A stretch of 64,000 bases of DNA from Blastococcus sp. PRF04-17 (GCF_023016265.1 NZ_CP095412.1:2666001-2730000); one strand, 5' to 3'. Counted from the first letter of the stretch, positions 12,068-21,139 are shown. Program-made: numbers and translations. Notes: a model not told the origin generated them from the letters alone.

Positions 12068-12435
12068 TCATCGGTCCCCGCCGGCCCGGCGCGCGCCCGG
12101 CCCTCCGCCCCGTGGACGCCCAGCCGGCCGAGCCGCACCGGCACGGTCACCTCGACCTCGGCGGTCCCGTCGGACCCCACCCGGCAGGCGGTGAGCGCGG
12201 CGCCGTTCGCGGCCGCCACCTCTCCGGCGCGGACACAGCCGTCGTCGTGGCCCAGGAGGGTGCGGCCCGCGGCAGCCAGCGCCGCGAAGTCCGCGGCGGC
12301 CCCGGCCCGGTGCCGGGCGACGACCGCCACCCCCACCAGGACCGCGGCCGCGCCCACGAGCGAGAGGACGGCCGCGAGGGCGACCACCCACACCGTCGCC
12401 GATCCCCGCTCCCCCGACAGCCGACCGGCGGTCAT
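12068..12435 (-). CDS. TadE/TadG-like minor pilin, Rv3654c-type (frame offset near its end)
   Basis: Starts at ATG 12435, overlapping the stop of the previous tadE by 4 bp. N-terminus MTAGRLSGERGSATVWVVAL has a short basic leader, then a glycine and hydrophobic helix as in pilin-like proteins, although position +5 is not Glu. The helix is followed by VVARHRAGAAADFAALAAAG, characteristic of TadE-like proteins, and a Cys pair. In the sequence as given the frame runs on antisense to the helicase; one more G in the run at 12076-12079 (C on plus) would end it at a TGA at 12068, 2 bp from the helicase stop, giving 122 residues. Part of the pilus operon. Confidence 0.7.
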
Positions 12436-12818
12436 CGGGCCGCACCCGGCTCCAGCAGGGCCACCGCGGTGGCCGACACCGTGACGCGCAGCGGCACCGG
12501 GCCGAGCGGGGCCACGCGCGCGGTGACCGTCACGCGGACCTCGTCGCCGTCCGAGGTCACGCCGCAGTCGGCACCACCCGGGGCGGCCCGTCCGACGATC
12601 CCCCTCACCACCGCGACGTCCTCGCCGCGTGCGGCGGCCCGGGCGCCCTCGCGGGCCGCGTCCACGCACGCCAGGTGCGCGGCCACGAGGACCACGGCGG
12701 CGACCGCGCCGGCCAGCACCAGCAGCAGCACCGGCAGCACGACCGCGGTCTCGGCGGTCACCATGCCGTGCTCGCGGCGCAGCCGCCCGGCCGCCCACCT
12801 CGAGCGCCGCCGGAGCAT
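12432..12818 (-). CDS. tadE: TadE family pilus assembly protein
   Basis: 128 residues, pseudopilin-type. The N-terminus has a basic leader (RRRSRWAAGRLRREHG) followed by MVTAETAVVLPVLLLVLAG: glycine cleavage point and Glu at +5, the standard prepilin-peptidase signature. One membrane helix, then a short extracytoplasmic domain with a single Cys (GGADCGVTSDG). It lies between the DUF4244 pilin and the second TadE-like gene, with an ATGA overlap to the latter. Confidence 0.85.
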   Translation of the reverse strand: MLRRRSRWAAGRLRREHGMVTAETAVVLPVLLLVLAGAVAAVVLVAAHLACVDAAREGARAAARGEDVAVVRGIVGRAAPGGADCGVTSDGDEVRVTVTARVAPLGPVPLRVTVSATAVALLEPGAAR

Positions 12819-12821
12819 GGC

Positions 12822-13049
12822 TCAGGACAGCGTGGCGAGTGCGGACTCGACCAGGTCGGTGAGGCCGGTGACGATCGAGCCACCGGTCACCACGCGGTAG
12901 AGGACGGCGGCGAACGCGCAGGCAGCGACGGTGCCCACCGCGTACTCGGCGGTGCTCATCCCCGCCTCGGGTGTCGCCCGCAGCAGGGTCCAGCGGCGTG
13001 CCAGCAGCCCGGTTCTCGGCTCGGTGTCCGGCTCGGGTGTCTCGGTCAT
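12822..13049 (-). CDS. DUF4244 Flp-type pilin
   Basis: 75-residue putative major pilin. After about 31 mostly hydrophilic residues comes EAG followed by MSTAEYAVGTVAACAFAAVL: glycine before the cut, Glu at +5 and Tyr at +6, as in Flp pilins. A good Shine-Dalgarno (AGGAGG, 6 nt spacing) precedes ATG 13049, fitting high expression. The family sits in actinobacterial Tad loci, here upstream of tadE and downstream of tadA-tadB-tadC. Confidence 0.85.
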   Translation of the reverse strand: MTETPEPDTEPRTGLLARRWTLLRATPEAGMSTAEYAVGTVAACAFAAVLYRVVTGGSIVTGLTDLVESALATLS

Positions 13050-13167
13050 GGGATGCCTCCTCGGGTGGCGCCCGCCAGCGGGCGTGTGCCTCGACCCTCG
13101 CGCCCGCACGGGGAGCGCCCCAGGGGTCGTGGACATCTGTGGATGCCCGGAGCGGCTGTGGACGGCG

Positions 13168-13884
13168 TCAGCCGAACACGTCGCCGGCGATGCCGAGGAT
13201 CAGCGGGACGACGCCGAGGCACACGAACGCCGGGAGGAAGCACAGCCCGAGCGGGGCCAGGACCCAGATGCCGGCGCGCCGGACCGCCGCCTCGGTGCGC
13301 GCCCGGAGGGTCTCGCGGTGGTCCTGGGCCAGTGCGCGCAGCGCCGGAACCGCCGCGGAGCCGGACTCCTCCGCTCGCACCAGCACCCGCGCCGCCGCCG
13401 CGAGCGCGACGGGGACATCGGCCCATGCCCGCCGGGGCTCGGCGCCCAGCCGGTACAGGGCGGCGACGCGTCGCAGCGCCGGCCCGAGCGGTGCGGGCAC
13501 GGCCGCACCCACCGCATCCAGGGCCGCGGAGGGCGGCAGTCCGGCGTCGAGGCAGACCGCGAGCAGGTCGCACGCCGCGGGCAGGTCGCCCGTCACGGCC
13601 GCGCCGTCGTCCACGGCACCGCCGGCTGTGCGGCGGACCAGCCGGTGTGCCGCCACGGCGAGGGCCGCCCCGGTCACCACGCCACCGACGCCGCCCACCA
13701 GCAGCGCGGCGCCGACGCCCGCCGCACCGGGCAGCAGCCATCCCCTCCCCGGTCCGGCGTGCGGCGGCCGTTCACCACCCGAGGGGACGAGCGACCGTGC
13801 TCGCCGGGCACCGGCGGCCGTCGCGGGTGGCCAGACGAGCAGCGCAGCGGCCAGCAGCAGTGCGGGCCAGCCCGTGCCGCTCAC
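13168..13884 (-). CDS. tadC: TadC, type II secretion F-domain membrane protein
   Basis: 238 residues starting at a GTG that overlaps the tadB stop (GTGA). It has N-terminal hydrophobic segments, a cytoplasmic T2SSF domain (AACDLLAVCLDAGLPPSAAL, then RRAWADVPVALAAAARVLVR and EESGSAAVPALRALAQDHR), and two C-terminal helices ending LCFLPAFVCLGVVPLILGIAG. With TadB it forms the inner-membrane platform that couples the TadA ATPase to pilus assembly. Confidence 0.87.
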   Translation of the reverse strand: MSGTGWPALLLAAALLVWPPATAAGARRARSLVPSGGERPPHAGPGRGWLLPGAAGVGAALLVGGVGGVVTGAALAVAAHRLVRRTAGGAVDDGAAVTGDLPAACDLLAVCLDAGLPPSAALDAVGAAVPAPLGPALRRVAALYRLGAEPRRAWADVPVALAAAARVLVRAEESGSAAVPALRALAQDHRETLRARTEAAVRRAGIWVLAPLGLCFLPAFVCLGVVPLILGIAGDVFG

Positions 13885-14663
13885 CGGAGCGCCCGGCGTA
13901 CCAGCCGACCGGACCAGACGATGCCGGCGAGCTCGAGCGCCACTCCGGCGACCAGCAGGACCTGGCCGGTAGGCGTCGTGGTGAGCACGCCCCAGGGGTC
14001 GGCGCCGATTCCGCTGCCCATCGCCAGACCGAGCACCGGCAGGCCGGCGAGCAGCAGGGCGCTCGCCCGGGGCGCCGCCGTCGCGGCCCGGAGCTCCTCG
14101 CGCTGCCGAAGGCGAGCGCGCAGGTCGTCCTCGATCGCCGCGGCCACGGCCGCGAGCGAGCACCCGGTGCGAGCGCTGAGCAGCACTCCGGCATCGATCC
14201 GGCCGAGCGCCTCCGTGAGTGGGGCGGCGCCGACTCCTGGCGAGGTTCCTGGTGCGTGGAGGGTCCGGATCAGCGCCCGGCCGGTGACCGGGTCCCCGCA
14301 GGCCGCGGCGGCGGACCCGGACGCCTCCTCGAGGGTGCGCCCCGCGCGGAGCTCGGCCGCCAGTGCCGACAGCCCCTCGGCGAGCGCCCCGATCTGCTCC
14401 TCGGACCGGGTGTCGCGCCGCCTCGACAGCCAGGCGCGCGATCCCAGGAACGCGGCCACCGCGGCCAGCAGCCCGACCAGCGGCGTACCGAGGAGACCGG
14501 CGGCCAGCCCGGCGACGGCGGCGGCGACCGGGGGCGTCGGCACCGCGGGAACCGGCGGGAGCCGTCCGGTCCCACTCGTCGTCCGCAGCCGACGCCGTCG
14601 GTGGGCTGCAGCATCCGGCCACGCCAGCAGGGCGAGCGCCGCGGCCAGCAGGCCGGCCGTCAC
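13881..14663 (-). CDS. tadB: TadB, type II secretion F-domain membrane protein
   Basis: 260 residues from GTG/ATG at 14663, overlapping tadA. Two N-terminal helices, a cytoplasmic T2SSF domain (SEEQIGALAEGLSALAAELR, GRTLEEASGSAAAACGDP, DAGVLLSARTGCSLAAVAAA) and two C-terminal helices ending in LAGIVWSGRLVRRALR. It is the platform partner of TadC. All genes from ssd to tadC overlap by 4 bp, so this is one tightly coupled operon. Confidence 0.87.
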   Translation of the reverse strand: MTAGLLAAALALLAWPDAAAHRRRRLRTTSGTGRLPPVPAVPTPPVAAAVAGLAAGLLGTPLVGLLAAVAAFLGSRAWLSRRRDTRSEEQIGALAEGLSALAAELRAGRTLEEASGSAAAACGDPVTGRALIRTLHAPGTSPGVGAAPLTEALGRIDAGVLLSARTGCSLAAVAAAIEDDLRARLRQREELRAATAAPRASALLLAGLPVLGLAMGSGIGADPWGVLTTTPTGQVLLVAGVALELAGIVWSGRLVRRALR

Positions 14664-15799
14664 GGCCCGGAGTCGAGCAGCCGCCGGAGCCGGTCCGCCG
14701 CCGGACAGGGGCCTCCGTTCGCCCGCCAGCCCGCCTCGACGGTCACGTGACCAGCGGCGGAGCGGACGACGCCGAGCTCGTCCACGCGGCGACCTGCCGG
14801 GGTCCGGCGCAGGTGGACGACCACGGCGAGGGCGGCGGCGGCCTGGCTGTGCACCGCCGCGCGCTCCAGTCCGGCCGCCATGCCGAGGGCCTCCAGCCGG
14901 GCCGGCACCTCACCCGGCCGGTTCGCGTGCAGGGTGCCGCAGCCGCCGTCGTGCCCGGTGTTCAGTGCCGCGAGCAGCTCGGTGACCTCCGCGCCGCGCA
15001 CCTCGCCGACGACCAGCCGGTCGGGGCGCATCCGCAGGGCCTGGCGCACGAGGTCCCGCAGGGTGATCGCGCCGACCCCCTCGACGTTCGGCGGTCGGCT
15101 CAGCAGCCGCACGGCGTGCGGATGAGCCGGCGCGAGCTCCGCGGCGTCCTCGCAGATCACCAGCCGGTCGGCCGGGTCGGCCTGGCCCAGCAGAGCCGAG
15201 AGGAGGGTCGTCTTCCCCGAGCCCGTTCCGCCCGTGACCAGGAAGGCCAGTCGCCGGGCGACCAGTGTGCGCAGCAGGTCGAACACCTCACCGGGCAGGG
15301 CGCCGAGCCCGACGAGGTCCTCGAGCGACAGGGAGCAGCGGCGCAGCACGCGCAGCGACAGGCAGGTGCCGCTGCCGGACACCGGCGGCAGGACGGCGTG
15401 CAGCCGGGTGCCGTCGCGCAGTCCGGCGTCCACCCACGGGGCGGCGTCGTCGAGTCGTCGGCCGGCGGAGGCCGCGAGCCGGACCGCGAGACGGCGCACG
15501 GCGTCGTCGTCCTGGAACCGGACCTCCGTCAGCTCCAGTCCGCGGCCGCGCTCGATCCACACCTGATCCGGCCCGTTGACCAGCACGTCGGTCACCCCTG
15601 GAAGCCGGAGCAGGGGCTCGAGCGGACCGGCGCCGGCCAGTTCGTCGACGGCGTCGCGGACAGCGGCGAGCACGTCGGCGTCGCCGAGCAGGCCGGCGCT
15701 CTCCTCGCGGACGAGGGCCGCGACGCCGGCGCGGGTGGGCACACCGGGCTGGAGCGCGAGCCGGGCACGCACCCGCTCCAGCAGAGCCGGGGCGGTCAC
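14660..15799 (-). CDS. tadA: TadA family pilus assembly ATPase
   Basis: 379-residue secretion ATPase that powers Flp pilus assembly. Walker A is [19 protein letters not shown], the Asp box [17 protein letters not shown], and Walker B/His box follow as [21 protein letters not shown] and [19 protein letters not shown]. An N-terminal domain binds the membrane platform ([21 protein letters not shown]). GTG 15799 overlaps the stop of the ssd-like gene (GTGA). Length and motifs are complete. Confidence 0.92.
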   Translation of the reverse strand: MTAPALLERVRARLALQPGVPTRAGVAALVREESAGLLGDADVLAAVRDAVDELAGAGPLEPLLRLPGVTDVLVNGPDQVWIERGRGLELTEVRFQDDDAVRRLAVRLAASAGRRLDDAAPWVDAGLRDGTRLHAVLPPVSGSGTCLSLRVLRRCSLSLEDLVGLGALPGEVFDLLRTLVARRLAFLVTGGTGSGKTTLLSALLGQADPADRLVICEDAAELAPAHPHAVRLLSRPPNVEGVGAITLRDLVRQALRMRPDRLVVGEVRGAEVTELLAALNTGHDGGCGTLHANRPGEVPARLEALGMAAGLERAAVHSQAAAALAVVVHLRRTPAGRRVDELGVVRSAAGHVTVEAGWRANGGPCPAADRLRRLLDSGP

Positions 15800-16860
15800 G
15801 GCGTCGGCACCCGCTCGGCGAGGGCGGAGAGGAGCTTGCGCGCGAGCACGCCGAGCGGCGCCCGGGCGGTGACCGCCGGCGGCTCCCCGCGCTCGGCCCT
15901 GGGCACCGCACCGCGGTCGTGCGGGAGCTCGGCGTGGACCGGCCGGCCGACCACGTCGGCCACCTCGCCGCGGGAGAGCCCCCCGACCACCTGCCGGAGG
16001 ACCAGCACCGCGTCGCACCAGGGCGAGGCGGGGGCGTCGACCAGCAGGCGGGCGGCGGTCGCGGCCCGCAGCCGGGCGGGGACGACGAGGACGGTGAGGT
16101 CGGCGTCCGCGAGCACGGTGGGTGGGGTCGCGTCCGCCCGTGGCACGTCGAGGACGACGGGCCGGCCGATGCCACGCGCGGCCTCGACGACGGCCGTCAG
16201 CGCCTCGTCGGGCACTGCGACCGGCGCGTTCCGCGACGCCGAGACCAGGTGCAGGTCCTGCACCTGCGGCAGTGCGGCGAGCAGCGCGTCACCGGCCACC
16301 CGGCCGCGCAGTCCCGTCAGGTCCGGCCAGCGGAGGCCGTCGGCCAGTTCGGCGCCGAGCAGCAGGTCCAGGCCGCCACCCCACGCGTCGGTATCGACCA
16401 GCACCGCCGGGGACGCGACCAGGGCCAGAGCCGCGGCCACCGTGCTCGTCCCCGCACCACCGCAGCTGCCGGTCACCGCCGTGAGCCAGCCGCGCTCGAC
16501 CGGCGACCGGACCGCCGTCGCGGCGCGGTTGAGCAGCCACGACTCGTCCTCCGGGAGCACCGCCACCCGCTCGGCCCCGAGCTCGACGGCACCCGCCCAC
16601 GCGACCGGAGGCAGCTCCCGCGTGGCGACGACCACCACGCCGGGACGGCGGGGTAGCGACCGCACCGCACCGGTCGGCAGCGCGTCGGCGCCGACGAGCA
16701 CCAGGGGCGCGTGGCGGTGCGCCCGGCGTAGCGCCGGGCCGTCGGTGGCGACCTCGGCCTCGGCGCCGGCCGCGGCCACCAGGCGGAGGAGATCGTCGAG
16801 CAGTTCCTCGTCGGTGCTCACGACGAGCGGCCGGGGCGAGGCGGAGCGGGAGAGGGACAC
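15796..16860 (-). CDS. ssd: Septum-site-determining Ssd / TadZ (CpaE-like) protein
   Basis: 354 residues from GTG 16860. An N-terminal receiver-like domain (residues 1-110) lacks obvious phosphorylation residues, as in TadZ/CpaE proteins. The C-terminal MinD-type ATPase fold has a degenerate P-loop, [20 protein letters not shown] (lysines absent), then VLVDTDAWGGGLDLLLGAEL. In Tad systems such proteins place the secretion complex in the cell; the mycobacterial Ssd also affects septation. First gene of the pilus operon, divergent from the HAD phosphatase. Confidence 0.82.
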   Translation of the reverse strand: MSLSRSASPRPLVVSTDEELLDDLLRLVAAAGAEAEVATDGPALRRAHRHAPLVLVGADALPTGAVRSLPRRPGVVVVATRELPPVAWAGAVELGAERVAVLPEDESWLLNRAATAVRSPVERGWLTAVTGSCGGAGTSTVAAALALVASPAVLVDTDAWGGGLDLLLGAELADGLRWPDLTGLRGRVAGDALLAALPQVQDLHLVSASRNAPVAVPDEALTAVVEAARGIGRPVVLDVPRADATPPTVLADADLTVLVVPARLRAATAARLLVDAPASPWCDAVLVLRQVVGGLSRGEVADVVGRPVHAELPHDRGAVPRAERGEPPAVTARAPLGVLARKLLSALAERVPTP

Positions 16861-16971
16861 CTCCGCAGCTCAGCCGGGATCGGCAGACAGTGCCAGAACC
16901 GGGGAGCAACTGTGGATGACCCGTTCGGGTGTGGACGGCGAGCAGGACCGCCCGCCGTCAGCCCGTCCACC

Positions 16972-16977
16972 TACAGT
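16972..16977 (+). promoter_or_regulatory. -10 element (TACAGT), leaderless promoter for the HAD phosphatase
   Basis: TACAGT ends 8 nt before GTG 16986, spacing that predicts a transcript starting at or next to the start codon. Confidence 0.45.
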
Positions 16978-16985
16978 CGTGCCTT

Positions 16986-17837
16986 GTGACCCGCGCAGCG
17001 GCGTTCTTCGACCTGGACAAGACGGTCATCGCCAAGTCCAGCACCCTGGCCTTCGGCCGCCCGTTCTTCCAGGGCGGGCTGATCAACCGCCGCGCCGTGC
17101 TCAAGACCGCCTACGCCCAGCTGGTGTTCTCCCTCGCCGGGGCCGACGCCCAGCAGATGGAGCGGCTGCGCGCCCAGCTGACCGCGATGGTCACCGGCTG
17201 GGACGCCGCCACCGTGCACGAGATCGTCCGCGAGACGCTGCACGAGATCGTCGACCCGCTGGTCTACGCCGAGGCCGCCGACCTGATCGAGGAGCACCGG
17301 GCGGCCGGCCGGGAGATCGTCATCGTCTCCAGCAGCGGCGCGGAGATGGTCGAGCCGATCGGGGAGATGCTGGGCGTGGACCGGGTGGTCGCCACCCGGA
17401 TGGTGGTGGCCGACGGCCGCTACACCGGCGAGATCGACTTCTACGCCTACGGCGAGAACAAGGCGGCCGCGATGCGCGGGGTCGCCGACGAGGGCGGCTA
17501 CGACCTGGCCGACTGCTACGCCTACAGCGATTCCATCACCGACCTGCCGATGCTCTCGGCGGTCGGCCACCCGACGGCGGTCAATCCCGACCGGGGGCTG
17601 CGCAAGGCGGCCCTCGAGCGCGGCTGGCCGGTGCTGCAGTTCACCCGTCCGGTCAGCATGCGAGCCCGGTTCTCCGCGCCTCCGGCCCCGGTCGTGACCG
17701 GTGCCGCGGTCGGCGTCGGCGCGGCCGTGGTGGGGCTGGCCTGGTACGCCCGGCACCGCGCTCTGCGCGCGGGGCTCCTCACCGACGCGGCGCCGACCGC
17801 TCCCCTGCCCGGCCGTCGGCGGCGCCGCGGAGCCTGA
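16986..17837 (+). CDS. HAD-IB family phosphatase (Rv3661-like)
   Basis: 283 residues. Motif I is AAFFDLDKTVIAKSS (DxDxT), motif II IVIVSSSGAEMVEPI, motif III the Lys in YGENKAAAMRG, and motif IV CYAYSDSITDLPMLSAVG. This is the SerB-like IB subfamily; the substrate is unknown. A C-terminal extension contains a hydrophobic stretch (VVTGAAVGVGAAVVGLAWYA) and an Arg-rich tail, so the protein is probably membrane-anchored. It is divergent from the pilus operon, the same arrangement as in mycobacteria. GTG 16986 is chosen because the TACAGT box gives leaderless spacing. Confidence 0.88.
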   Translation: MTRAAAFFDLDKTVIAKSSTLAFGRPFFQGGLINRRAVLKTAYAQLVFSLAGADAQQMERLRAQLTAMVTGWDAATVHEIVRETLHEIVDPLVYAEAADLIEEHRAAGREIVIVSSSGAEMVEPIGEMLGVDRVVATRMVVADGRYTGEIDFYAYGENKAAAMRGVADEGGYDLADCYAYSDSITDLPMLSAVGHPTAVNPDRGLRKAALERGWPVLQFTRPVSMRARFSAPPAPVVTGAAVGVGAAVVGLAWYARHRALRAGLLTDAAPTAPLPGRRRRRGA

Positions 17838-17871
17838 CGCACCGGCGGGGCATCCCCGTCCGCGCGCCGAG

Positions 17872-18164
17872 GTGGGTCATCCTGCCGTCGTGGTCACCGC
17901 GGTCCTCGCCTGGTTGGCCCTGCTGGCGGTCTGCGTGGCGGCGTTCCTGTTCGGCCAGACCGCCCGCAGCACCCGGCGACGTCGACGTCGCCGCTCACCG
18001 GCCGGGCGTCTCGGGCTGTTCCTCTCGCTGTCCGGCCCGTGGCTCGCCGTCCTCGCGGCCGCGGTCGCGGGGGCGGTCACCGGCCGGTGGCTGGTCGCCG
18101 CGGCGGCCGGCGCGATCGGCGTGGTCGTGGCGGCGCTGGTCGGGCTGACGCTGGCCCCCGCTGA
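17872..18164 (+). CDS. Small two-helix membrane protein (frame offset at its end)
   Basis: About 97 residues. Helix 1 is VLAWLALLAVCVAAFLFGQ, then an Arg-rich loop (RSTRRRRRRRSPAGRLG) and helices LFLSLSGPWLAVLAAAVAG and LVAAAAGAIGVVVAALVGL. GTG 17872 or 17890 could be the start. As written the frame runs into the opposite-strand gene; one more C in the run at 18155-18159 would end it at the TGA at 18162-18164, just before the convergent gene. Function unknown. Confidence 0.5.
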
Positions 18165-18165
18165 C

Positions 18166-18953
18166 TCAGCCGCGCAGCAGGCTCTCGCAGATCGCCAGCC
18201 CCTCGAGGGCGCCGTGCTCGGTGGCTCGGCAGCAGTGCACGAGCCAGCCGGCGACGCCCTCGGGGGTGCCGCCGGCGTAGCCGGCCAGCGCGTCGGCGTA
18301 GGTCGGCCGACCCAGCTCCGCGAAGCCCACCTCCGGCACCGACACCGCCTTCGGGTCGAGCCCCCGGGCGATCCCGGTCAGCCGTGCCGCCGCCCGCGCG
18401 ACGATGCCGTCGGCCGTGCCGAACGCGGCCAGCGCGGCCAGTTCGCCGTGCACGATCGCGGCGACCACCACCGCCGGTGCCGACGTGGCCCCGGTGACGA
18501 GGGAGAACAGGCCGGTGAGCGGCTCCCCGCGTGCGCGGCCGGACGCCCCAGATCGCCGCGGTCGGCGAGGTCGGCGGCGGCGAGGACGTGCAGCCGGGCC
18601 AGCACCTGGCCGGGAGCACGGGACCAGGTGTCGACCATGGAGCCGAGGCCGGCGGAGACCCTCAGCGAGCCCTGCACCACCGGGTCGTCGACGGCGCCGG
18701 CGCGGAGGTCGGCCAGCGGCACGTCCACGCCCTCGAGCGCGGCCGAGGCGCGGGCGCCGCGCAGGGCGGACTCGATGCTCACGCCCGCGGACTCCCGGCG
18801 CAGCACCTTGTGGCGCAGCAGGCGGTCGACGCCGGCGCGGGCGGCATCCGCGGCGTCCCGGACCCCCGGGAGGTCCAGCAGCGGCGCGAGCGGATCGGGT
18901 CCCGCCGGACGAGCCGCGGGTCGGGCGGCGCCGGGGCGGACGGGGATGGTCAC
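18166..18953 (-). CDS. Conserved Rv3662c-like protein (frame offset at 18546-18549)
   Basis: About 262 residues when one G is added to the run read as cccc at 18546-18549 on the plus strand. The first half (VTIPVRPGAARPAARPAGPD, VDRLLRHKVLRRESAGVSIE, GSLRVSAGLGSMVDTWSRAP) and second half (GEPLTGLFSLVTGATSAPAV, GIARGLDPKAVSVPEVGFAE, HGALEGLAICESLLRG) each have good coding character in adjacent frames. Its place after the HAD gene, convergent to it, matches Rv3662c of mycobacteria. The His- and Arg-rich helical pattern suggests an all-helical cytoplasmic protein; no function assigned. Confidence 0.7.
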
Positions 18954-19026
18954 GGCGTCGACGGTACGAGGCGGCCGTCCGCCGCCACCGGGGTCCTCTC
19001 CATGACCCTCCCCCATGGCCCTCGCC

Positions 19027-19032
19027 TACGCT
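19027..19032 (+). promoter_or_regulatory. -10 element (TACGCT) for the phosphatase/cobS pair
   Basis: TACGCT ends 10 nt before ATG 19043. Transcription would start at or within a few bases of the ATG. Confidence 0.4.
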
Positions 19033-19042
19033 GCCCCCTGCC

Positions 19043-19594
19043 ATGTCTCGCCCCCTGACCCTGCTGCTCGTGCGCCACGGCCAGAGCGAGTGGAACGCCG
19101 CCGGGCTGATGCAGGGCCAGACCCCGCACGTCCCGTTGACCGAGCTCGGCCGCGCTCAGGCCGCGGGGGCCGCGGCGGAGGTGGCCCGCCTGGCGCCGGG
19201 GGCCCTGTTCTCGAGCGACCTGCTGCGGGCGGTGCAGACCGCCGAGTACTGCGCCGAGGCGACCGGCCTGCCGATCAGCACCTGCCCGGCGCTGCGGGAG
19301 CAGGGCTACGGCGAGCTCGAGGGCCGCCCGTCACGTGAGCTGTGGGACGTCGTCGACTGGACCGACGCCCACTGGTCCGCGCCGGGCGGCGAGAGCCTGG
19401 CCGAGCTGCACGCCCGGGTCGAGGCGTTCGTGAAGCACCTCTGCGCCGAGCCGCCGGCTGACGTCATCGCTCTGGTCACGCACGGTGACACCATCCGGGC
19501 GGCCCAGGCGGTGGCCGCCGGGCTGGGGCCGGACGCCATGCCGGTGGTCACGCCGCACAACGGCACGGTGACCCGCCTCGAGGTCATCGCATGA
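19043..19594 (+). CDS. Histidine phosphatase, likely alpha-ribazole phosphatase (CobC-type)
   Basis: 183 residues of the phosphoglycerate-mutase-like family. The phosphohistidine motif is LLLVRHGQSEWN, the second His is in IALVTHGDTIRAA, and Arg/Glu partners lie in ALFSSDLLRAVQTAEYCAEA and REQGYGELEGR. It is 19 bp upstream of cobS on the same strand. That placement suggests it dephosphorylates alpha-ribazole phosphate or the cobalamin-phosphate product; the family is broad and other small phosphates are possible. Confidence 0.78.
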   Translation: MSRPLTLLLVRHGQSEWNAAGLMQGQTPHVPLTELGRAQAAGAAAEVARLAPGALFSSDLLRAVQTAEYCAEATGLPISTCPALREQGYGELEGRPSRELWDVVDWTDAHWSAPGGESLAELHARVEAFVKHLCAEPPADVIALVTHGDTIRAAQAVAAGLGPDAMPVVTPHNGTVTRLEVIA

Positions 19595-19613
19595 GGGCCC
19601 TTCCCGTGACTCC

Positions 19614-20369
19614 ATGCGCCTGACCGGCCCGTTGGAGTCCGCCGCCCTGCTGACGGTCCTCCCGGTCCCGGTGCGCGCGACCGCGTCGACCCGTGGCGTG
19701 CTCCCCTGGGCGCCACTGGTCGGCCTGCTGCTGGGCGGCGCCGCGACCGGCGTCGCGGTGCTCGGCGCGCGGTGGGTGTCACCCCTGGCCGGCGCCGTGC
19801 TGGCGGTCACCGTCCTGGCCCTGCTCACCCGTGGGCTGCACCTCGACGGACTGGCCGACACCGCGGACGGGCTGGGGCCCCTCCGCGACAGGGACCGCGC
19901 GCTCCAGGTGATGCACTCGAGCGACGTCGGCCCGTTCGGGGTCGTCACCGTCGTCCTCGTGCTGCTGCTGCAGATCGCGTGCCTGGCCGCCCTTCTCGCC
20001 GAGACCGACGGATGGCTGGCGCTGTGGACGGCGGTGACCGTCGCCCGGCTCGCGCTGGCCCGTAACGGCCTCCCCGGCGTCGGCATGGCCGAGGGGTCGT
20101 CGCTGGGTGCAGCCGTCCAGCGCACGGTGTCCGTGCCGTGGTTCGCCGGCAGCGTCGTCGTGCTGCTCGGCCTGCTGGCGCTGGCGACGGCGGGGAACCT
20201 TCGCGAGGCCGTGGCGCTGGCCGGCAGCGGGGCGGCCGGAGTGCTCGCTGCCGAGCTGGTCCACCGCCGCGCCCGCCGGCGGCTGGGCGGGGTCACCGGC
20301 GACGTCATGGGGGCGATGGCCGAGACGGCGACCGCGGCCACCCTGCTGGTGGCCGCGGTCCTCCGCTAG
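19614..20369 (+). CDS. cobS: Adenosylcobinamide-GDP ribazoletransferase (cobalamin synthase)
   Basis: Membrane enzyme joining adenosylcobinamide-GDP and alpha-ribazole (phosphate) in the last steps of B12 synthesis. 251 residues with several hydrophobic helices and the family motif LHLDGLADTADGLGPLRDRD early, then MHSSDVGPFGVV. Length is normal. It follows the CobC-like phosphatase, its usual pathway partner. Confidence 0.92.
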   Translation: MRLTGPLESAALLTVLPVPVRATASTRGVLPWAPLVGLLLGGAATGVAVLGARWVSPLAGAVLAVTVLALLTRGLHLDGLADTADGLGPLRDRDRALQVMHSSDVGPFGVVTVVLVLLLQIACLAALLAETDGWLALWTAVTVARLALARNGLPGVGMAEGSSLGAAVQRTVSVPWFAGSVVVLLGLLALATAGNLREAVALAGSGAAGVLAAELVHRRARRRLGGVTGDVMGAMAETATAATLLVAAVLR

Positions 20370-20392
20370 CTGTACTGACCAGCTAGTCCGGC

Positions 20393-20604
20393 TCAGCGCC
20401 GGCGCAGGAGCCCTCCGACCAGACCGGCGATCCCGCCGGCCGCCGGGGCGGGAGCGGACCGGCCCGTCCGGAAGCCCAGCCCCCGGCTGACCGGCGCGCC
20501 CCGGCGCATGCCGGAGCCCGACATCCCCGTGCGGTGCCGCGCCCACGCGCGGCGTTGCGTGCTGTCGTCTCAGCGGTGCCCATCAGTCGTCCGAGAATGC
20601 TCAT
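20393..20604 (-). CDS. Small basic protein, unrecognised (frame offset at 20525-20528)
   Basis: Two overlapping pieces read MSILGRLMGTAETTARNAAR and, in the next frame, RRGAPVSRGLGFRTGRSAPA then AAGGIAGLVGGLLRRR. Adding one G to the run at 20525-20528 joins them into about 70 residues ending at 20393. Pro/Gly/Arg-rich with a hydrophobic C-terminal stretch. No family recognised; the coding call rests on codon bias and the neat join. Confidence 0.4.
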
Positions 20605-20702
20605 GCCGGAGGTGTTCCCGCTGCGGTGGCGCCTGACCCGCTACGTCGCGGTGCGTGCGGCGTGCCGTGACGCTCCGCTCACTACGCGCAGACCCGGGTC
20701 GC

Positions 20703-21032
20703 TCAGGCAGCGCCCAGGGCGTCGGCCATGCGGTGGTGCACGGCGGCGTCGGCGGCCCGGCTCTGCCGTTCGAGGGTGCGGGCGAGCGCCCGCCGCGCCC
20801 AGCCGTTGGCGGGCGCCAGCTGGACCAGCCGGGTGAGGGTCTGCTCGGACCTCGAGAGCTGGGCCGATCCGTAGTAGGCGCGGGCGAGCAGCTCCAGCGC
20901 GGCCTGGTTGGCCGGCTCGGCGGCGATGACCCGCTCGAGGATGCGAGCCGCCTCGGTCGGTTGACCCATCGCGAGGAAGAGGTCGGCCCGGAGGAACTCC
21001 GAGTGCAGGTCCAGCTCGAACTGCTGCGTCAT
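20703..21032 (-). CDS. TPR-repeat protein
   Basis: 109 residues, ATG 21032. Three tetratricopeptide-like helix pairs: FLRADLFLAMGQPTEAARIL, NQAALELLARAYYGSAQLSR and NGWARRALARTLERQSRAAD, spaced by the usual 34 residues. Members of this short actinobacterial family are cytoplasmic, with no known partner. It is divergent from the DUF4383 gene 107 bp away. Confidence 0.8.
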   Translation of the reverse strand: MTQQFELDLHSEFLRADLFLAMGQPTEAARILERVIAAEPANQAALELLARAYYGSAQLSRSEQTLTRLVQLAPANGWARRALARTLERQSRAADAAVHHRMADALGAA

Positions 21033-21139
21033 GCCGCGCACAACACCCGGGCCGCCCCGGGCCTTCCTCGCCTGCATCCGAAAGGCCGGGGGCGTCGGAA
21101 GACCGGACACCAGCCAGCCTCAGCGCCGAGGAGCACGTG

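Noticed and set aside
9616-12798. Very long minus-strand open frame antisense to the helicase
   Set aside because: Only its first part (from 12435) has coding character; the rest is a GC-bias shadow of the helicase gene.
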